Part shown: positions 61,281 through 64,000 of the stretch, one piece after another | Numbering within the stretch: position 1 is the first letter of the stretch | Layout of the letters: every line of letters starts with the position of its first letter | Made by a program: the position numbers and the translations under genes | Origin: Massilia sp. Bi118 | Lineage (GTDB): Bacteria; Pseudomonadota; Gammaproteobacteria; Burkholderiales; Burkholderiaceae_D | Reading direction: 5' to 3' | Length of the DNA: 64,000 bases | Assembly (NCBI RefSeq): GCF_918697865.1 | Contig: NZ_CAKKMV010000013.1 | Coordinates: 62,001-126,000, forward strand | Notes under the pieces: generated by a model | Told to the model about the DNA's origin: nothing | Seen by the model: only the letters and a program-made list of their open reading frames with translations | Database searches by the model: none

Positions 61281-61820
61281 ATGCTGAACAGTCCGACCGC
61301 GCAGAAATTCATCCTCCACTGGGGCGAGATGGGCACCCGCTGGGGCGTCAACCGGACCGTCGCCCAGATCCACGCGTTGCTGTTCCTGGCCGAACGGCCG
61401 CTCAGTGCCGACGACATCGTCGAGACCCTGGGCGTGGCGCGCTCCAACGTCAGCAACAGCCTGAAGGAGCTGCAGAGCTGGAAGCTGGTGAAAGTGACCC
61501 ATGTGCTCGGCGACCGCCGCGACCACTTCACTGCGCTGCAGGATGTGTGGGAAATCTTCCGCGTCATCGTCGAGGAGCGCAAGCGCCGCGAAATCGATCC
61601 GACCCTGACCGTGCTGCGCGAATGCGCGATCGAGGGCACGCAGGACCCGGAACTCGGCGCCGCAGCCCTGGCGCGCATGCAGGTCACGCTCGACTTCCTC
61701 GAGCTGCTGAGCGCGAGCTTCGAAGACTACAAGCATTTATCGCCGCAGACCCTGCAGCGCATCCTGAAAATGGGCGGCGCGGTGGCGCGCTTCCTGCCGA
61801 ACGGGAAGGAGAGCTCATGA
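61281..61820 (+). CDS. GbsR/MarR-type transcriptional regulator
   Basis: 179 residues. The GbsR-like winged helix is seen in HWGEMGTRWGVNRTVAQIHALLFLAERPLSADDIVETLGVARSNVSNSLKELQSWKLV, followed by a helical C-terminal domain. The family includes regulators of compatible-solute uptake and of envelope genes. It is cotranscribed with the epimerase-like gene, whose ATG overlaps its stop. Confidence 0.88.
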   Translation: MLNSPTAQKFILHWGEMGTRWGVNRTVAQIHALLFLAERPLSADDIVETLGVARSNVSNSLKELQSWKLVKVTHVLGDRRDHFTALQDVWEIFRVIVEERKRREIDPTLTVLRECAIEGTQDPELGAAALARMQVTLDFLELLSASFEDYKHLSPQTLQRILKMGGAVARFLPNGKESS

Positions 61821-62770
61821 ACGCATCGACTGTTTTCGATTCCGTCAAACGCAGCGTGCTGGTGACGGGCGCCACCGGTTTCGTCGGGCGCAATCTGGTG
61901 GCTGCGCTGCTGGCGGATGGGCATGAAGTGATCGCCTTGACGCGCCAGCCGCGGCAGGCCTCGACCGAATTCGAGGGCAAGGTGCGCTGCATCGCTTCGA
62001 TGGACGAGCTGGACGCCGCGGCGCGGGTTGATGTCGTCGTCAACCTGGCCGGTGCGCGCATCCTGGGCACGCGCTGGACGGAGGCGCGCAAGGAGGCGCT
62101 GCGCCGCAGCCGCATCGCGCTGACCAAGCGGGTGGTCGACTGGATCTCACGTGCGGAACACAAGCCCTTCCTGTTCCTGTCGGCGTCCGCGATCGGTTAC
62201 TACGGCATCCAGAAGATCGGCGACGTGAGGCCGCTGGACGAAAGCGCGCCGCCGCAGTCGATGTTCATGTCCGACTTGTGCCGCGAGTGGGAGGAAGCGG
62301 CGGGGGCGGCCGCGGCCTATGGCGTGCAGGTCGAGTGCATGCGTTTCGGCCTGGTGCTCGGCAAGGGCGGGGCACTGCCCATGATGCTGCTGCCGATCCG
62401 GCTCGGGCTGGGCGGCAGGCTGGGGAGCGGGCGGCAGTGGCTGTCCTGGATCCATGTGGACGATGTGGTGCGCGCGATGGCGCACCGCTGGCAGATGGCT
62501 TTGAGGGATCAAGGGCGGGCGGGGGAGCGGAGCGCCACCAACTTCACGGCCCCCGAATGCGTCAGCCAGGCGGACTTCAGCCGCACCGCGGCGCGCGTCT
62601 GGCATCGTCCGGCAATCGTGCCGACCCCGGGCTGGCCGATGCGGCTGGCGCTGGGCGAGCAGGCCGACCTGCTGCTGGAAGGGCAGCGGGTGGCGCCGGC
62701 GCGGCTGGAACGCGAAGGCTTTGCGTTCCGCTATCCGACGCTGGAGCAGGCCTTGCGCAGTCTGAAATAG
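61817..62770 (+). CDS. TIGR01777 family NAD-dependent epimerase-like protein
   Basis: 317 residues. Rossmann motif VLVTGATGFVGRNLVAAL, then the family's own marks: NLAGA-I----W-------R--R, SASAIGYYG, SDLCREWE, WIHVDDVVRA, NFTAPECVSQADFSR and a C-terminal LLLEGQRVAPARLEREGFAFRYPTLEQAL. E. coli YfcH belongs here. The substrate is unknown. It is coupled to the GbsR-like gene by ATGA overlap. Confidence 0.92.
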   Translation: MNASTVFDSVKRSVLVTGATGFVGRNLVAALLADGHEVIALTRQPRQASTEFEGKVRCIASMDELDAAARVDVVVNLAGARILGTRWTEARKEALRRSRIALTKRVVDWISRAEHKPFLFLSASAIGYYGIQKIGDVRPLDESAPPQSMFMSDLCREWEEAAGAAAAYGVQVECMRFGLVLGKGGALPMMLLPIRLGLGGRLGSGRQWLSWIHVDDVVRAMAHRWQMALRDQGRAGERSATNFTAPECVSQADFSRTAARVWHRPAIVPTPGWPMRLALGEQADLLLEGQRVAPARLEREGFAFRYPTLEQALRSLK

Positions 62771-62888
62771 GGAACCGGCGTCCCGGGTTCTGGGCGCCAT
62801 CCTTTCTTAAAATTGCAACTAACCGACTGGGAAAAGGGAAGATACAGCAAACCGGGGCCTGGCCGGCCCCGCAAACCGCTAGCAAGGA

Positions 62889-63362
62889 TCAGCGCAGCTT
62901 CCCCACCAGATCCGGCCCCACCGCCAGCCGTACGAAAGGCGCCGGATCGGCCCCGCCCTTGTGCGAAATCCAGAACACGCTCGCCTTGCGGATCTTCCAT
63001 TCGTGCGGCTCGCCGCTGAAGATCAGCGAGGCCACCTGGCCCAGCAGCGGGTTATGGCCGACGATGACCACTGCCTGGCGCGCGTCCGGCCAGCCGCTCG
63101 CTTCGAGGATGGCCTGCGGCGTCGAATCGGTGTTGAGGACGTCGACGGTATGGAACTTGCGGCCCAGCGCCTCGGCGGTCTGCACGCAGCGCGTGGCGGG
63201 GCTGGTGAGGATGCGGCACTGCGAGGGCAGCTGGCGGTCGAGCCAGGCGCCGACGCGCGAGGCGTGGCGCGAACCCTTCGGCGTCAGCACGCGCAGCTGG
63301 TCGGCCGCTTCGTCCGGCTTGTGCGCTTCAGCCTCGGCGTGGCGCCACAGGATCAGTTCCAT
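62889..63362 (-). CDS. sixA: Phosphohistidine phosphatase SixA
   Basis: 157 residues. Histidine phosphatase motif LWRHAEAE with His8, second His in VGHNPLL. SixA removes phosphate from histidine in phosphotransfer proteins; E. coli SixA acts on the nitrogen-related PTS. The gene begins inside the 3' end of ppk (35-base overlap), so it is translated with it. Confidence 0.88.
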   Translation of the reverse strand: MELILWRHAEAEAHKPDEAADQLRVLTPKGSRHASRVGAWLDRQLPSQCRILTSPATRCVQTAEALGRKFHTVDVLNTDSTPQAILEASGWPDARQAVVIVGHNPLLGQVASLIFSGEPHEWKIRKASVFWISHKGGADPAPFVRLAVGPDLVGKLR

Positions 63363-64000
63363 TGTCGTTATCCTTGTTGTGTTGATCGCCCGATGCGCCC
63401 AGGCCCAGCGATTCCATCAGGTGCAGCTGGGCGCTGTAGGCTGCCTGGCTGCCGCGCGGTTTCTTGCGGCGGTAGTGGCCGTCGCTGCCCAGCTCCCAGG
63501 CGTTGACGTTGTCCTTCAGGTAGACCTGCAGGCCTTCGCGGATCACGCGTTTCTTCAACGCCGGCGAGCGGACCGGGAAGGCGATCTCCACGCGGCGGAA
63601 CAGGTTGCGGTTCATCCAGTCGGCGCTGCTCAGGTAGACGTCGTGCTGCAGCTTGTTGCGGAAGTAGAAAATGCGGCTGTGTTCCAGGAAGCGGCCGACG
63701 ATGGAGCGCACCTTGATATTCTCGGATAGTCCCGGCACGCCGGGCCGCAGCGAGCAGGCGCCGCGCACGATCAGGTCGATGCGCACGCCATCGTTCGAGG
63801 CATCGTACAGTGCGCGGATCACCGATTCGTCGGTCAAGGAATTCATCTTGGCGATGATGCGCCCCGGCTTGCCGTCGCGTGCGATCGCCGCTTCCTGGCG
63901 GATCGCCTTCACGATTTCCTTCTGCAGCGAGAAGGGCGCCAGCCAGATGCTCGAGAGCTGGGTCGGGCGTGTCATGCTGGTGAGGTGGATGAAGACCTCG
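63328..64000 (-). CDS. ppk: Polyphosphate kinase, C-terminal part (5' end outside the window)
   Basis: About 224 residues of the C-terminus; the frame is open to the window edge (FIHLTSMTRPTQLSSIWLAPFSLQKEIV). Family marks: KPGRIIAKMNSLTDESVIRALYDAS, IDLIVRGACSLRPGVPGLSENI and RSIVGRFLEHSRIFYF, which contains a conserved active-site His of the C-terminal phospholipase-D-like domain. Ppk makes polyphosphate from ATP. The tail is Asn/Asp rich (HNKDNDNGTD). Confidence 0.93.
   Translation of the reverse strand, partial: EVFIHLTSMTRPTQLSSIWLAPFSLQKEIVKAIRQEAAIARDGKPGRIIAKMNSLTDESVIRALYDASNDGVRIDLIVRGACSLRPGVPGLSENIKVRSIVGRFLEHSRIFYFRNKLQHDVYLSSADWMNRNLFRRVEIAFPVRSPALKKRVIREGLQVYLKDNVNAWELGSDGHYRRKKPRGSQAAYSAQLHLMESLGLGASGDQHNKDNDNGTDPVAPRRG

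Overview
The window reads as a chromosomal segment from a GC-rich betaproteobacterium of the Oxalobacteraceae, most like Massilia, Telluria or Duganella. The reasons are uniformly high GC with strong third-position bias, many hybrid sensor kinases, a PEP-CTERM exported protein, a small Oxalobacteraceae-type HTH protein (17983-18288), TonB and LacI sugar loci, and separate ppk and ppx genes. The genus is an inference from gene content. I see no rRNA, tRNA, CRISPR array, phage or intact insertion sequence.

Layout. 1-6204: a Ytf-type sugar ABC transporter (binding protein truncated by the window edge), a secreted GH43 enzyme and a LysR regulator. 6298-9786 (minus): an envelope lipoprotein operon around LpoB-like and YcfL-like genes. 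10047-19289: a hydrolase, a LuxR-type regulator, a large PAS/GAF/GGDEF/EAL protein, a sterol-desaturase-like hydroxylase, a PEP-CTERM protein and small genes. 19382-31592: a VpsR/NtrC-type regulator, an unusual molybdopterin oxidoreductase with an extra C-terminal helical region, and three hybrid histidine kinases, two of them paralogues. 31593-39174: a broken 3' copy of the regulator gene, an NDH-2-like flavoprotein with a divergent TetR gene, a two-repeat unknown protein, a stand-alone dxr, AraC, SDR/LysR and DoxX genes.

39167-44515 (minus) is the most interesting block. LytS/LytTR two-component genes are followed by a membrane c-type-heme sensor that ends at its HAMP domain, a TIR protein with the expected catalytic Glu, a four-TM SLATT-like protein and a SLOG-domain protein. 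All six are tightly packed on one strand. The TIR, SLOG and membrane-protein combination suggests a nucleotide-signalling, possibly Thoeris-like, defence or stress system in which sensor and effector are separate proteins.

44680-50189: RNase Z (its end lies in a REP-like palindrome), a siderophore-interacting protein with a divergent MarR gene, DUF488, M23 peptidase, DUF2971 and MFS genes. 48819-57803: a LacI-controlled beta-glucoside regulon, made of a TonB receptor, GH1 glucosidase, glucokinase and MFS transporter on the minus strand and a flavin-dependent halogenase homologue and LacI on the plus strand. Matching TGAAA-CG-TTTCA operators lie at both promoters. 57868-64000: Ppx/GppA phosphatase, a secreted hydrolase, small envelope genes, a GbsR/MarR regulator with a TIGR01777 epimerase, SixA, and the 3' end of ppk.
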